Positions 34,146 to 45,015 of a DNA stretch of 64,000 nt are shown here, piece after piece (the stretch's first letter is position 1; every line of letters begins with the position of its first letter). The stretch comes from Symbiodinium kawagutii (taxonomy: Eukaryota > Sar > Dinophyceae > Suessiales > Symbiodiniaceae). The stretch is from assembly GCA_009767595.1 (NCBI GenBank), contig VSDK01018725.1, positions 252,177-316,176 on the forward strand, given 5' to 3'. Both the position numbers and the translations under genes were made by a program. The notes beneath the pieces were generated by a model. That model ran no database searches and was not told the DNA's origin. It saw only the letters and a list, made by a program, of their open reading frames with translations.

Positions 34146-34645
34146 TTATGCTGCCTGGTTGTTGCAAATCTTGCTCGATGACCATGTGCTCCAACCTGGT
34201 TTGATCAAAACAAGCATGGCTGTGCATCAGTCCATCCTTTAGGTTCTTCCGGTTGGTTTTGCCAAGATACGTGGCTTATGTCTGGATTATGATGTTTCGT
34301 CTTTCAAGTGAATCATCAAAATCAAACCAACAATAGATATAATGATATAATGAAATGATATCAAACACGAAAACGCTGATCACACCGCGTGGATTCTCAT
34401 AATCAAATAAATTATATACTGTAAAAGCTGGCTTGATCAAGAACCTAAAAATCAAATCTGGCTGTACAAATATGCACATATCTGGTTATAGAATCAGTCT
34501 GGTTATGCAACAGCTGGTTTCATGGCTTGAAGCCTGAAAGAAAACCAGCCATGTTAGAGCGCCAAAATTCATGGTGAATGCAGGCGCCTATCTATCTATC
34601 TATCTATCCATCTATCTATCCATCTATCTGTCTGTCTATCTACAG

Positions 34646-34697
<52 letters not shown>

Positions 34698-35502
34698 ACT
34701 CTACACCTACATACATGAAAATATGTAAACACATGTATGCACCGATATTCTGCATGTGGAACCATGCATATCTGCATAAATGCGTATAGCCCTCCTCGCG
34801 TAGATAGAATATCTCCCATATTCAGTATATAGATCAACAGCCAAGTGAGGATGGTCCAACTTGATCCCCTATCTACTTCAGGGTGGTGTGTGCATGTGTG
34901 GCTTTCATCCAATCCAACTTCTGATTCAAGAAACGGGAGGTAACATGCTTACATTTCCTACAAGAGGCTGACATGCTCGTAGATTAGCAGCTTTGAACGT
35001 TTGGGGGAAGATGGCCACTCAAAAAAGACACGACAGCTCAACAAGAAAATACCTTAAAACCAGAAAATGGAGCATTTCCCACAAATCTGGGCTTTTTGGC
35101 GTATATTGGTAAGTTTGGTAAATCCACTGGAAGTCCAAAACAGTAGTAGGGTGTGCGGCATTTGTTCTTGAATGGAAGGGATTGAGGACATCATTGACTC
35201 CTATTGGCATTGGTGATGTCTACAGTGTTGTGCGTCATGGTTGGCTGTGTCTCGCCCTATTCTTGGTTGAATCTCTAGCGCTTTCTTTCTTTTGGTTCAT
35301 CGTGAAAAAGTAACAAGATTTCATCGCACTAAGATTGCACTAGGCCAAAGCGTTGGCATGTCTAATAAAACTGATTTTAAAACCAAACATGCGTCTAGTG
35401 TCGATAATCCGTGGCTTTCATCAGTTTATACTGTAGTTACAACGAGTTCAGTTAGACATGTGGTCATAAGTGGCCAATGCCTCTTCTCCGAACCCTTCTT
35501 AC
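34146..35502. other. Non-coding apart from the ATCT repeat
   Basis: No exon could be supported on either strand. Confidence 0.4.
34585..34697 (+). repeat. ATCT tetranucleotide microsatellite
   Basis: (TATC)n with a few CCATC and TGTC interruptions. Confidence 0.95.
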
Positions 35503-35712
35503 CTGGGATGTGGCCAGCCAAGGAGCTGAAAGCAGCTGGCTAGCGCCCACTTCAGCGGCGCGGAACCGCCGCGTCTTTCGCCGCAACGACGACTTGAGGG
35601 TCGCCCGCGATTGGCCGAGACGGTGAAATGATGGAGGCGACCCAGCCATTTTCCAATGGCGAATTTCAGGCAGTACACCCAATCTTTCAGCCAAGGGAAA
35701 TATGGCGAACAT
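35503..35712 (-). CDS. 5' exon of an unrecognised gene
   Basis: Starts at ATG 35712 and reads 70 codons to the consensus donor CAG|GTAAGAAGG: MFAIFPLAERLGVLPEIRHW, SPPSFHRLGQSRATLKSSLR, ending LLSAPWLATSQ. Rich in Arg, Ser and Leu, as in an organelle-targeting leader (inference). Confidence 0.55.
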
Positions 35713-36132
35713 GGACTTTGGTGAATTAAATTTGTTGTTTTTCTATTTGATTGTTTTATGTAAAACTATCTCATGACATTGCAGTAAAAATGTGTACTTT
35801 CAGAAAAGCGCATGCAAAAACAAATTAGGTCAAGCAACAGCAAAGCTGTTCACATCCCCCAAATGAACAAATCAGAATTTGTTGGTCGGTGTTGGCCTGT
35901 GCCCTTACCTATAGTTATAATTGGCACTTTAATTTTCGGACACTGCTGCTTCCTTCATCCATGAGGGCTCCCACCTCCGGTTGTTGCGGCCATTGCCATT
36001 GGTCAAGGTCAAGGCCAGTTCAATTAGACGCACAGGACACAGTCAAAGTGTGTGAACTCGATGATCGGTTGACCAAGTCGATGTTCAACTTCCGAGGTTC
36101 CTGATGTTCCTGGAGTTGCTGATGGTGTACAA

Positions 36133-36233
36133 CTACCATCTGGTTTCACCACTCCCTGTAGCTCTTTAGCTCCCCCTTTAAAGGGATTTGGGGATACCCC
36201 TGGCTCCTTAGCTCCCTGAGAATCACCAGCTAG
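36133..36233 (-). mobile_element. Family E element, near-identical to the 21.8 kb copy
   Basis: Only a few differences over about 98 bp from 21763-21860, apart from a 5-bp block (TGGCT versus AAAAT). Confidence 0.85.
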
Positions 36234-36545
36234 ATAAGCTGTATATACCAAAGAGAGCTTTCTTCACTGGACATTTCTGGAGTGCACTTTTTCGTGGCGA
36301 AACAGCGCCTTGGGAAACACCCCGCTTTTCGAAGAATCAATGGGTAGAGTTTCCTGCTAGCTGTTTCAGGTTCAAGTGGTAATGATTGTACATTTTAAGA
36401 TGGGTGTCTCGTTATCTACAAGCATTTCTCTTCACGTAGATATACAGCCTTTAAGCTGGTTACAATGCTTAGGTTTTGTCTCCTGTTGATCTCACATGCT
36501 GGTAACTTCGCTAAGAGGAACTTCCGGTGAACCAAACTGATTTCA

Positions 36546-36827
36546 TTGTTTTGGACTGACTTGATGTTTGCATATGTTCGCTGGACATTCCCTATCGAGG
36601 TGCTGGATGTTACGGCAATAACTTCAGTGGATTCTTCTTCCACATGTTACATCCAGGAACCTCTGGCACCGCCGACACGTCTCACAGGTCTTCCCGTTTA
36701 CCTACAATCAGCAGACATGCGCCGGCCGGACCCAGCGAAAGGGCCACGGTCACAGCATGCGAAGTTGATTCTGGTCATGTTTCCCTCTGGCCCTCTTCCT
36801 CATGATGCTGTAGTGTTGATGGTGTGA
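36546..36827 (+). CDS. Possible ORF, unrecognised
   Basis: 93 codons with EPLAPPTRLTGLPVYLQSAD, MRRPDPAKGPRSQHAKLILV. No splice support and no family. Confidence 0.3.
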   Translation: MFWTDLMFAYVRWTFPIEVLDVTAITSVDSSSTCYIQEPLAPPTRLTGLPVYLQSADMRRPDPAKGPRSQHAKLILVMFPSGPLPHDAVVLMV

Positions 36828-36964
36828 AGCATGCATCATCCAGCATTATATTGCTGTTTGTTATTCCCTATTAGTCAACCATTAATCAATCACAGTTAAT
36901 CAAACAATCAGCATCGTAGTTCCCATATGTTACCATGATCATTTGACAGAACGTCGTCATCGTC

Positions 36965-36970
36965 ACCGTT

Positions 36971-37004
<34 letters not shown>

Positions 37005-37022
37005 TCATCATCATCATCATCA
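36965..37022 (+). repeat. TCG then ATC microsatellite, left flank of the gap
   Basis: (TCG)n merging into (TCA)n up to the Ns. Confidence 0.95.
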
Positions 37023-37617
37023 NNNNNNNNNNNNNNNNNNNNNNNNNNNNNNNNNNNNNNNNNNNNNNNNNNNNNNNNNNNNNNNNNNNNNNNNNNNNNN
37101 NNNNNNNNNNNNNNNNNNNNNNNNNNNNNNNNNNNNNNNNNNNNNNNNNNNNNNNNNNNNNNNNNNNNNNNNNNNNNNNNNNNNNNNNNNNNNNNNNNNN
37201 NNNNNNNNNNNNNNNNNNNNNNNNNNNNNNNNNNNNNNNNNNNNNNNNNNNNNNNNNNNNNNNNNNNNNNNNNNNNNNNNNNNNNNNNNNNNNNNNNNNN
37301 NNNNNNNNNNNNNNNNNNNNNNNNNNNNNNNNNNNNNNNNNNNNNNNNNNNNNNNNNNNNNNNNNNNNNNNNNNNNNNNNNNNNNNNNNNNNNNNNNNNN
37401 NNNNNNNNNNNNNNNNNNNNNNNNNNNNNNNNNNNNNNNNNNNNNNNNNNNNNNNNNNNNNNNNNNNNNNNNNNNNNNNNNNNNNNNNNNNNNNNNNNNN
37501 NNNNNNNNNNNNNNNNNNNNNNNNNNNNNNNNNNNNNNNNNNNNNNNNNNNNNNNNNNNNNNNNNNNNNNNNNNNNNNNNNNNNNNNNNNNNNNNNNNNN
37601 NNNNNNNNNNNNNNNNN
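37023..37617. other. Assembly gap (Ns)
   Basis: 595 undetermined bases flanked by ATC repeats on both sides. Frames called across it are not genes. Confidence 1.
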
Positions 37618-37701
<84 letters not shown>

Positions 37702-37703
37702 GG
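37618..37703 (+). repeat. ATC microsatellite, right flank of the gap
   Basis: Uninterrupted (ATC)n. Confidence 0.95.
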
Positions 37704-38191
37704 AATCAGGATTACCATGATCATCATCAGTTTGAAGGTTCATGGTTCTTCTCCGGCTGGCTGAGCATAGTCCTACACTACAGCTACAGCAGCTGGAGTG
37801 ACATATCATATGGGCTCACTGGGCGTTATGCTGTCTAGACATGGGCCAAGATGAGCAAGCCACATATGGTTGCTTCGGGCCACTCCTGCCAAATGACAGT
37901 AAGTGTGAGTATGGCTTGGGCTGGGCATCTTTATTTAGGAGTTTGATTGTGAGCATGTTTTTTTGATGATGTCCTCCACGCGCATCAAACATGCTCACTG
38001 TTAGCCCAGCCATCTTCCCAACCCTGATCCTTCGTGGGGAAACCAAACCTTACCAGCCTTGCATTCCACAAACATGTGACCCAAATGCTGCGTGACTGCA
38101 TCAATACTTGTTACTTCCAGAAGTTTCAAGGCCCCCTACATTTTTCTCAAGGCTCCTCATGTAGACCTTTATGCTAGCTCACCAGCTCTAG

Positions 38192-38447
38192 GTCTTTGCA
38201 ACCATTCAACGGCATTGGCCACCTCCTGCTCCCCACTAAGGATTCAAACGAACCAGCCGGATTTTCGCAACCAAACTTCGCATGGATCCAAGTTGTCAAC
38301 GGTGTTGACCATGGCCCGCGATCGTCGCGGCGCTCAGCAGAGAATTTTCTCCTGGCGCCCGGCACCTCTTTCCATGGCACCAGGGACATGCAGGGATACC
38401 CGGGATTTGTTGGCTACATTATCGCCAAATTCACCGAACATTTGTAA
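38192..38447 (+). CDS. 3' exon, unrecognised
   Basis: After CTCTAG: LQPFNGIGHLLLPTKDSNEP, AGFSQPNFAWIQVVNGVDHG, SAENFLLAPGTSFHGTRDMQ, ending FVGYIIAKFTEHL, TAA. Good codon pattern throughout. It converges on the minus-strand gene whose stop is 2 bp away. Confidence 0.55.
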
Positions 38448-38449
38448 AA

Positions 38450-38658
38450 CTAACAGGCGCTGGTAGACACCTGCAGCAAAGTGAAGGCCACGTTACGTCC
38501 CATGGAAAACAAATGCAAAAGGGGGAAGGCCTCCCAAGAATGGCGGAGTTGTACCACTGGGAGAAGGTGGTTTCGCGCCACTAGTCCTCCCAGGCCTGGG
38601 ATAGGAATGAATGAGATGTTCGAAAGTCCAAAACATTTTCGTTGGATGGTGGGTTCTC
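38450..38658 (-). CDS. Third (3') exon of a three-exon unrecognised gene
   Basis: Split codon then EPTIQRKCFGLSNISFIPIP, GLGGLVARNHLLPVVQLRHS, WEAFPLLHLFSMGRNVAFTL, LQVSTSAC, stop. It joins TSTYG of the previous exon across a 93-bp family C element with phase kept. Confidence 0.65.
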
Positions 38659-38751
38659 CTAGTGGGGGTACCCCTAAATCATCCAATATTAGCAGTTCAT
38701 ATCGTCTTAAGCCAACCATTTTTGGGGCACCCCAAGGGCTTGAGGGACCAC
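38659..38751 (-). mobile_element. Family C element acting as a 93-bp intron
   Basis: Minus strand: starts GTGGTCCCTCAAGCCC, contains CCCCAAAAATGGTTGGCTTA and TTGGATGATTTAGGGGTACC, ends CACTAG. Both borders coincide with the reading-frame junction. Confidence 0.65.
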
Positions 38752-38859
38752 CATAGGTGCTTGTCGCCGTGACGGATCCTACGCCACTCGCAACCAGCCG
38801 ACCTGAGCGGCCCTGCACGGCGGTCCTCCTCATCTGAGCTACTGGCGTTCTCCTGACAG
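38752..38859 (-). CDS. Second exon of the three-exon gene
   Basis: Split codon, VRRTPVAQMRRTAVQGRSGR, LVASGVGSVTATSTY, one leftover base. Acceptor CCCCCAG. Another frame here (ENASSSDEEDRRAGPLRSAG) is also open, but only this one keeps phase at both junctions. Confidence 0.55.
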
Positions 38860-38979
38860 CTGGGGGCGACGCTTACGGTGGGACGAAGTCGATGCTTAAA
38901 CATGGCCTCATCACGGCCTCATCCACAAATAATGGCTGTACCAAGCAAGGGCTAAGCAAGGGGGTGAGAATGAGAATGG

Positions 38980-38987
38980 CAATGATA

Positions 38988-39035
<48 letters not shown>

Positions 39036-39207
39036 GTGGTGATGATGGTGGTGATGATGATGATGATGGTGGTGGTGATGGTGATGGTGATGGTGGTGAT
39101 GGTGATGGTGATGGTGGTGATGATGGTGGTGATGATGATGATGATGGTGGTGATGGTGATGGTGATGGTGGTGATGGTGATGGTGATGGTGATGGTGGTG
39201 ATGATGG

Positions 39208-39242
<35 letters not shown>

Positions 39243-39351
39243 GTGATGGTGGTGATGATGTTGGTGATGATGATGATGATGATGGTGGTGATGGTGATGG
39301 TGATGGTGGTGATGGTGATGGTGATGGTGGTGATGATGGTGGTGGTGGTGA
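38980..39351 (+). repeat. GAT/GGT microsatellite, about 370 bp
   Basis: (GATGGT)n and (GAT)n mixtures, wholly inside the intron 38860-39385 of the minus-strand gene. Produces spurious Met/Val, Ile/Thr and Ser/Pro frames. Confidence 0.95.
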
Positions 39352-39385
39352 CTGAACCTGCCCTTCTAGAGGCCCAAGAAAACAC

Positions 39386-39607
39386 CTGGATTTCTGGGCG
39401 CCTCGTCCAACTGCAAGTTCTTCAGTTCCATGGAAGAATCGTCCGAGGGAAGGTCCTGGCACCAAGGACTTCCCTCCTTGGTGACCCAGTGACATCCACC
39501 CCCAAGTGCGTGGGCGCTTTGGGACCCTGATACTTCAGGGATCCGAGACACACTCCCCATGAGCTGCACCATGAGCAGTGCCTCTTGTTCGACTCTCCCT
39601 TGCAAGA
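39386..39607 (-). CDS. First recognised exon of the three-exon gene
   Basis: LQGRVEQEALLMVQLMGSVS, RIPEVSGSQSAHALGGGCHW, VTKEGSPWCQDLPSDDSSME, LKNLQLDEAPRNP and one base; donor CCAG|GTGTTTTC. Acceptor GAAGCAG. No family recognised. Total recognised protein is about 178 residues. Confidence 0.6.
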
Positions 39608-39749
39608 CTGCTTCGAAGTGAAATTCCGGGACAAAAACACAGGGGCCCAAACATGTAGTCCAAAAACATGTTCGAAAACCAATATCAAGCCAAAAAGCAA
39701 TCATGTAGATACAAACCGACCAAAACCATGGAAAACCCATCAAAACAAA

Positions 39750-39861
39750 TGGCAGTGGGTCAAAACCGAGTAGTAGTTCTCCTATCATTCACCATTGTTT
39801 TCCCTATGACTGTTGGTCATTATCCTCCATTAGTCGGTTGATTAATATGGACCCATAGCCA
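39750..39861 (-). mobile_element. Family B element
   Basis: GGCAGTGGGTCAAAACCGAG, ATTGTTTTCCCTATGACTG, ending ATATGGACCCATAGCCAT. Confidence 0.7.
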
Positions 39862-40035
39862 TATATAGCTGGTATATCGTCTACTATTGTTACTTATTAT
39901 CCCCTATTACTACCATTTATTACTACCATGACCCATTAACTAGCTATATGGACCCATAGCCATATCAAACCCATCAGTTTGTTATCACCCCCTGTCAGTT
40001 ACCATTCATCAGCTAGTTAATCATTGGTTGGTTTG
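39862..40035 (-). mobile_element. Companion unit(s) of family B, inverted
   Basis: ACTATTGTTACTTATTATCC, CCTATTACTACC, GACCCATTAACTAGCTATAT and a second GGACCCATAGCCATAT end. Confidence 0.5.
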
Positions 40036-40052
40036 TTGGTTCATATTGACCA

Positions 40053-40053
40053 G

Positions 40054-40105
<52 letters not shown>
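40053..40105 (+). repeat. CAT microsatellite
   Basis: (ATC)17-18 next to a coding-like minus block. Confidence 0.95.
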
Positions 40106-40196
40106 GTTTCCCCAATTTCGCCGCAGCCTCGACGCCAAAGTAGTGGTGCAGGAAACGGCTCAAGGGGGAGCCCGCCGATGAACTTGTGAGCCTTAG
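40106..40196 (-). CDS. Possible exon, unrecognised
   Basis: LTSSSAGSPLSRFLHHYFGV then EAAAKLGK, after CTGCTAAG. The alternative frame (HKFIGGLPLEPFPAPLLWRR) is also open, so the frame is uncertain. Confidence 0.35.
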
Positions 40197-40828
40197 CAGG
40201 GCGCCGATGCCGAAGCCAAAGGTTTCGAAAGGATTTCAGGAGGCTTAAAGGTTCCATAAGTTTTTGTTTTTGCTTTTTTTTTGCTGTTTTTTTAAAAGGG
40301 CTCATAAGCGTCTCATAAGGGTTTCATCAAGGTTCGGAGAGGGTTTCATAAGGGTTTAATCCGGCAAAACAATGGTGACTATCAGTGAAAGTCAACCTTC
40401 TTGATGATTCATCATAATGGTTCAATTTTAATAGTGAGGGCTGGGTAAGAGCCAAATTTGGGAACATCTTGTTCAACAAATGTAGCTACTAATGCCGAAA
40501 CATCACAACGGGACACTTCGATTTTTCGAGATCTTTTGGACACGGAAAAGATACTTAAGCAACTACATTTGGTTAGAACTCTCCTGGTAGCTCCAAATCG
40601 CTCCCTCTTTGAAGATTGTTTAAAGGGCTAGCCCTGGGTACGCCTGGTGCCAAATCGCCAAGACCCACAATGTCAATCCAAGGTGATCTGGTTGTGCTGG
40701 TGCTTGTTTCACCAAGGTCAAACTTAGATCAAAACTTGAGGTGCAGTTCAGCGTTTTAAGCAGCTTGCTGGTGGAAAAACGTGAGCAAGCACATATATAA
40801 ACATCTGATAGCGGTTGGTCAATACCAG

Positions 40829-40990
40829 GCTGACAACTTACTAGTTTTGCGCAATGTGCACCTAGCTGGGGCTGTTGGTATTGACGCACGGCCAGGAGCT
40901 GATCCACAGCACACAGTGCTGATTGTCAAGATGTTGGCAACCAAAATGAAATGTGTCATTCGTAAAATGAACGGTGGTGGACAAGGGTAA
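40829..40990 (+). CDS. Possible 3' exon, unrecognised
   Basis: After ATACCAG: ADNLLVLRNVHLAGAVGIDA, RPGADPQHTVLIVKMLATKM, KCVIRKMNGGGQG, TAA. 54 codons including stop. Confidence 0.45.
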   Translation, partial: ADNLLVLRNVHLAGAVGIDARPGADPQHTVLIVKMLATKMKCVIRKMNGGGQG

Positions 40991-41288
40991 ACCAGGTAAC
41001 TCCCGGTTAATGATTAAAGGTAACCAATGGGTTATGGTTCAGTAAGCATTGCTTAACCAACAGTTGGTTCATTTGCAATTCCTCCATCCAAGAAATTATC
41101 AGCCTGTCTGTTCCCCTCTGGAAATCCTTGACATCGCTGGCTGGAAAGTCCACCCATAAACTCGACGATTTCCAAGGCTTTCTCGGAAAAAAAATACAAT
41201 AAAACCTAGTGGTAATAAAAAATCTGTGATTACCGATGAAATCTGGTGAATTAAAGTGATTTTTCCTACAAAATCCGGTGATTTGGCG

Positions 41289-41362
41289 GTTTCTCAAACT
41301 AAGGGTGACCCCGAATCATTCAATCAATGATGATAAACCAAGCATTTTGGAGATAGCCCTAT
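41289..41362 (+). mobile_element. Family C element, degenerate
   Basis: GGTTTCTCAAACTAAGGGTG, CCGAATCATTCAA, AAACCAAGCATTTTGGAG. Confidence 0.5.
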
Positions 41363-41413
41363 GGCACAATGGCTTGACAAAGCCCTGCCATTTTCAAGCC
41401 ACGTTTTCGCGGA

Positions 41414-41548
41414 TCATCGGAGTGATCCAAGCCGCTGGTCACCGAACCCGACGGTACCACCGGCAAGGTGCCCCTTGATGGGATCCTTCTGGCTGATGTT
41501 GGGGATCAACTTGAACACCCTGAGGGCCGGCGCGTTTTTGGGCGTGTC
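41414..41548 (-). CDS. Possible 3' exon, unrecognised
   Basis: GHDTPKNAPALRVFKLIPNI, SQKDPIKGHLAGGTVGFGDQ, RLGSLR, TGA (41416-41414). Coding-like SAKTWLENGRALS continues in frame after the stop. Confidence 0.45.
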   Translation of the reverse strand, partial: DTPKNAPALRVFKLIPNISQKDPIKGHLAGGTVGFGDQRLGSLR

Positions 41549-42700
41549 ATGTCCAAGGGAAGTGGTGATTTTTTTGTTCTGTTTGGAGATTTTGTTTGAT
41601 TATTGGGTCGAGGACCTGCTTCGAGATTTTCGTTGGTGGATCAAATCTGTTTGGAGATTTTCTTTGGAGATTTGGCCGAGGATCTGCGGCTAGAGATGTT
41701 TTTTTCCTTGATTTGGAGATTTAACACATCTCTGAAGGGTGTGGGAACATACAGCCCTGATCGGTTAACAAAGATAGATTCCAACATTGACAAGATTCTA
41801 CCCCGATGGTGGAATGTGTAAAGTTGTTTGGGGATTATCATGTAAAAAAGGCATCCAGTGAGATTCTTGTTAGAGATAGCCAATGCCACACAACCCTCAA
41901 ACCCTCAACGATTGTTGGCCAATCTTCGTAAATGTCGTCACCATTTTGAGGCTAGGGATGCCATGGGCAACCCCCCTGCCCAGCTAGATTCCTAGGTTTG
42001 TATAGTTTCACAAAGTGATATCCCATTGATTGGATGATATAATCTTCTAAAGTGATAGCACCTGGTGCAGTCGATTTGTTTTCGGTCTTGTCGTGGTTGT
42101 TTGCTGGTGCTGGTTTCTTGCTGGTGCTTTTACCATGGGTTGCAGCGCACGTTCCCAGCAACCAACCCGTTGATCATCCAAGTGGATACCGCAGCGAAAG
42201 TGGCTGGGGAGGCCCACGGAGCCAGCTGGGGAAGGCAAGCTGTAGTAGTTGCAGGTCATTGTCTCATATGAACTCCGACTGTTGGCGGTTGTCTGCGACT
42301 CAATTCCATTATTTTGTAGCTTGCATTGTTACCTACAATGACCAACACCAACAGCAGCAACTGTGGCAAATCTCCGCAGCTAGCCGTCATTTTCCCTGTT
42401 GCAATCAGACCACAAAGGTGGGGAGCTGCTAAACTTTTCCGCCGCACAAGTGGTCGAGTGGTCGCCAGGTCGTACACGAGAGCGGTTGATCATCGTCTGG
42501 TGGGAATATATCAACAAGAAAAGTGCCAAAAACATGCTGCTGATATTTGGTGATGTAGCTACGAGGTGGGTTTTGGAATGGTGGGAGACTATAGTGGTCG
42601 GTATTAATATTAAGAAATATAATCTATGAAAAGCGTGTCGGTAGAATGCTAAGGACTTGCATGTTGGTGTATCCATTTCTGGACCATTGCAGCCTTGTCA

Positions 42701-43612
42701 TCACCGCCAAAGGAAACCAAAGGAAGAGATGGCCATGACCACTACAGATATGCTGTGCATTTTGGCCATGGAATCCTCGGCTGTCCAGCAACACTGGTCA
42801 TTCCCAACGTAAGACCATGGAGCCTTGCAGTCGTCTTGGCCTCCGTGAACACATTTGGCAGCCTGTTTTGTGCTTACACATGTGCCATGGCCGAGGTATG
42901 TCCAGTCGCCTTTGCAATACTCGGAACTGCCCTTCACATCAGTGAGGTGGAATTCAACATCTGAAGTGAGACAACACTGTTCAAAGCCAATGTAGGACCA
43001 CGGAGCCTTGCAGTGTGCTTTGTCTCCCCGCACGCATTTGGTGGCCGGTTTGGTGGTGACACAGTTTCCGTAGCCAAGGTATGTCCAGTTGCCACTGCAA
43101 TGCCTGCGGGTGCCCTTTGCTTCGGTAAGCTGCAGTTCTGAATCTGAAGTGAGACAACACTGGCTCAACCCAATGTAATGCCAGGGTGCTTTGCAGCGAT
43201 CTTTTTCTCCCCGAAGGCATTTCACAGCCCGTTTGGTGGTGGCGCAGGTTGACAGACCAACGACTGTCCAGTCACCTGTGCAGAATTGGACTTCTGCAAA
43301 GTTCTCAGTAAGCCGAACTGCGGAATCTGAAGCGAGACAACACTGGCCCCTGCCCAGAAAAACGAAAGGCTTATCGCAGTAAAAATCATTTGAAACATAA
43401 TAGGCACAGGCCACCCACTTGCTCGTGCAACACTTTCCATTGCCAAGATATTGCCAGTCACCCCGGCAATTTTTGGCAAAGCGGTCCTCTGCTTGCTCGC
43501 AGGTAGTTTGATCATCCTGATCTAAATCCGCTGTGAGAGCTTGATGATCCCGATCAACCCTTCTTGCCATGCATCTGCACATGCCAATGGCCAGCAGCAA
43601 GTTCAGTTTCAT
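42701..43612 (-). CDS. Secreted cysteine-rich repeat protein
   Basis: Single exon of about 303 residues from the ATG at 43612. A short hydrophobic start (MKLNLLLAIGMCRCMA) suggests a signal peptide. The mature part is built of about four modules of roughly 68 residues. Each has two half-units: C.G[DN]W.Y[LV]G...C.[TS]TK.A.KC[VL][RH]G, then CKAPW.Y[IV]G..QCC followed by a TSD.E..LT linker. Spacing of Cys, Trp, Tyr and Gly is strictly kept, so the cysteines probably form disulphides. The first module is the most diverged. The C-terminus ends in a hydrophobic tail (HSISVVVMAISSFGFLWR) that could be a membrane or anchor segment, or read-through into an intron. No known domain recognised. An extracellular or cell-wall role is inference. 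Confidence 0.8.
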   Translation of the reverse strand: MKLNLLLAIGMCRCMARRVDRDHQALTADLDQDDQTTCEQAEDRFAKNCRGDWQYLGNGKCCTSKWVACAYYVSNDFYCDKPFVFLGRGQCCLASDSAVRLTENFAEVQFCTGDWTVVGLSTCATTKRAVKCLRGEKDRCKAPWHYIGLSQCCLTSDSELQLTEAKGTRRHCSGNWTYLGYGNCVTTKPATKCVRGDKAHCKAPWSYIGFEQCCLTSDVEFHLTDVKGSSEYCKGDWTYLGHGTCVSTKQAAKCVHGGQDDCKAPWSYVGNDQCCWTAEDSMAKMHSISVVVMAISSFGFLWR

Positions 43613-43749
43613 CAAAGAGGAAATAATTGCAAGTGCGCAGAGGCGGTATCCCAGAACAGTTGCACAACGCTAAGCGTTGAATAAAGGCACGTGGCAATCC
43701 AGGTTCAGCGAAATCAGTAGAGAACCCTTCCCAGCACCTTAAGTTTGCC

Positions 43750-44887
43750 AAATTCTTACGAAGGCAACTGACTGTTTACAGGTTTACCTACTTCTTACAA
43801 AGGCAACTGGTCGGGTAGGGAAATCCACATGGAAGAGAGTCGCAAGCTACGGTGGCTACGAGGCTTGAGCTTTTCACTTCATGGGCAGCAAAACAGCAAG
43901 AAGTGCCCAACAGCAAAGGAGCAAGGGTGTCTATGCTAGTCAACGAATCACGCTGAAGTGATGGAGAGTGCATCATGTCTACGAACAGCGCTTGGATTTC
44001 AAAGAACAAGATACAGTATATGATAGGTGGGTCAACGCCCAACCATCCGAAGTCTGTAATCAACGAGGAATGGCCTAAGACTAGCAAGAATTCTGGGGGA
44101 TATATCTACGACATACTAAAAAACGAATTGATACAAATGCCAATGCTTGATGTGTTGGTAGTGCATGCTGGCAACAAATAGGTTCAACGCCAATTGCCAT
44201 CAATTACCCGGTATTTTTGTCCGTTTAAGAAACAAGTTTTGACAAATCAAATCACGCAACCACAACGGAATCATTTTGATTTTCCACATCAGGCAGGTTT
44301 CATTGGTAGAGAGGATCGAATGATTTTTGTTTTCACAAAAACTGATGTACTCATCTGCTGCGGTATCCCCGTCTTGCGATCTAGTGCCCCTACCTGTGAG
44401 TTGAGGACGCAAACACTTGGTGCGACAAGTTAGGTGTCCCAGAAAAAAATGATCACCTCAATCAATCATGCCTGATAGATCATGATAGTCCACGAAACTC
44501 CTGTATGAACAAATCCAACTTGATGTGGGTCTGGTACTGAAACAAAGGGATGCTATCCTGCAAATTTTCAATCTATGCCGTGCCCATGTTCATTCAATGT
44601 CTTTCCAATACTTGCTGTCTGCCCCAAAGTTTCAACCATCGGAAATCAATTTTTGCAGTCGTCAAGCTGCTTGTGATGTCTATGATGAAAATCATTTATG
44701 AAGTCATCAATCAGTTGTTTGGTTATCATTGGTTGCTCGCATTCTTTCATACCTCAACTCGGCTTAACTGTGTCGCCAAGTTTCAACACCAACGGCACGC
44801 ATGGCGCGATCGCAGAGACCTCTGGCGCGAATGAATCCCTGGGGCAGAACCTGACATGCACTTCATCCTTGATGAACAATGCTAATC
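43750..44887. other. No supported gene
   Basis: 43788-44087 (minus, hydrophobic LTSIDTLAPLLLGTSCCFAA) and 44698-44904 (plus, FNTNGTHGAIAETSGANESL) are open but unsupported. Confidence 0.3.
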
Positions 44888-45015
44888 TTAACCTGGAACA
44901 ATAAACCCCGGGTTTATCAATTGGAAAAGTACCAGCTTAGCCGGAAACTATGACTTTTGGGGGATACCCTATTTATCAACCAAACTGGGTTTGCTAGTCC
45001 AGGGTCAGCATTAAA
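44888..45015 (+). mobile_element. Family F element
   Basis: AATAAACCCCGGGTTTATCA, CCGGAAACTATGACTTTTGG, GGGATACCCTATTTATCAAC, CCAGGGTCAGCATTAAAT; compare 6130-6260. Confidence 0.5.

Noticed and set aside
36886-37838. Long frames across 36.9-37.8 kb
   Set aside because: They run through 595 Ns and flanking ATC repeats; not real coding sequence.
38892-39530. Open frame of about 212 codons rich in Met/Val and its antisense partners
   Set aside because: Produced by the GAT/GGT microsatellite; only the 39386-39607 minus part has coding character.
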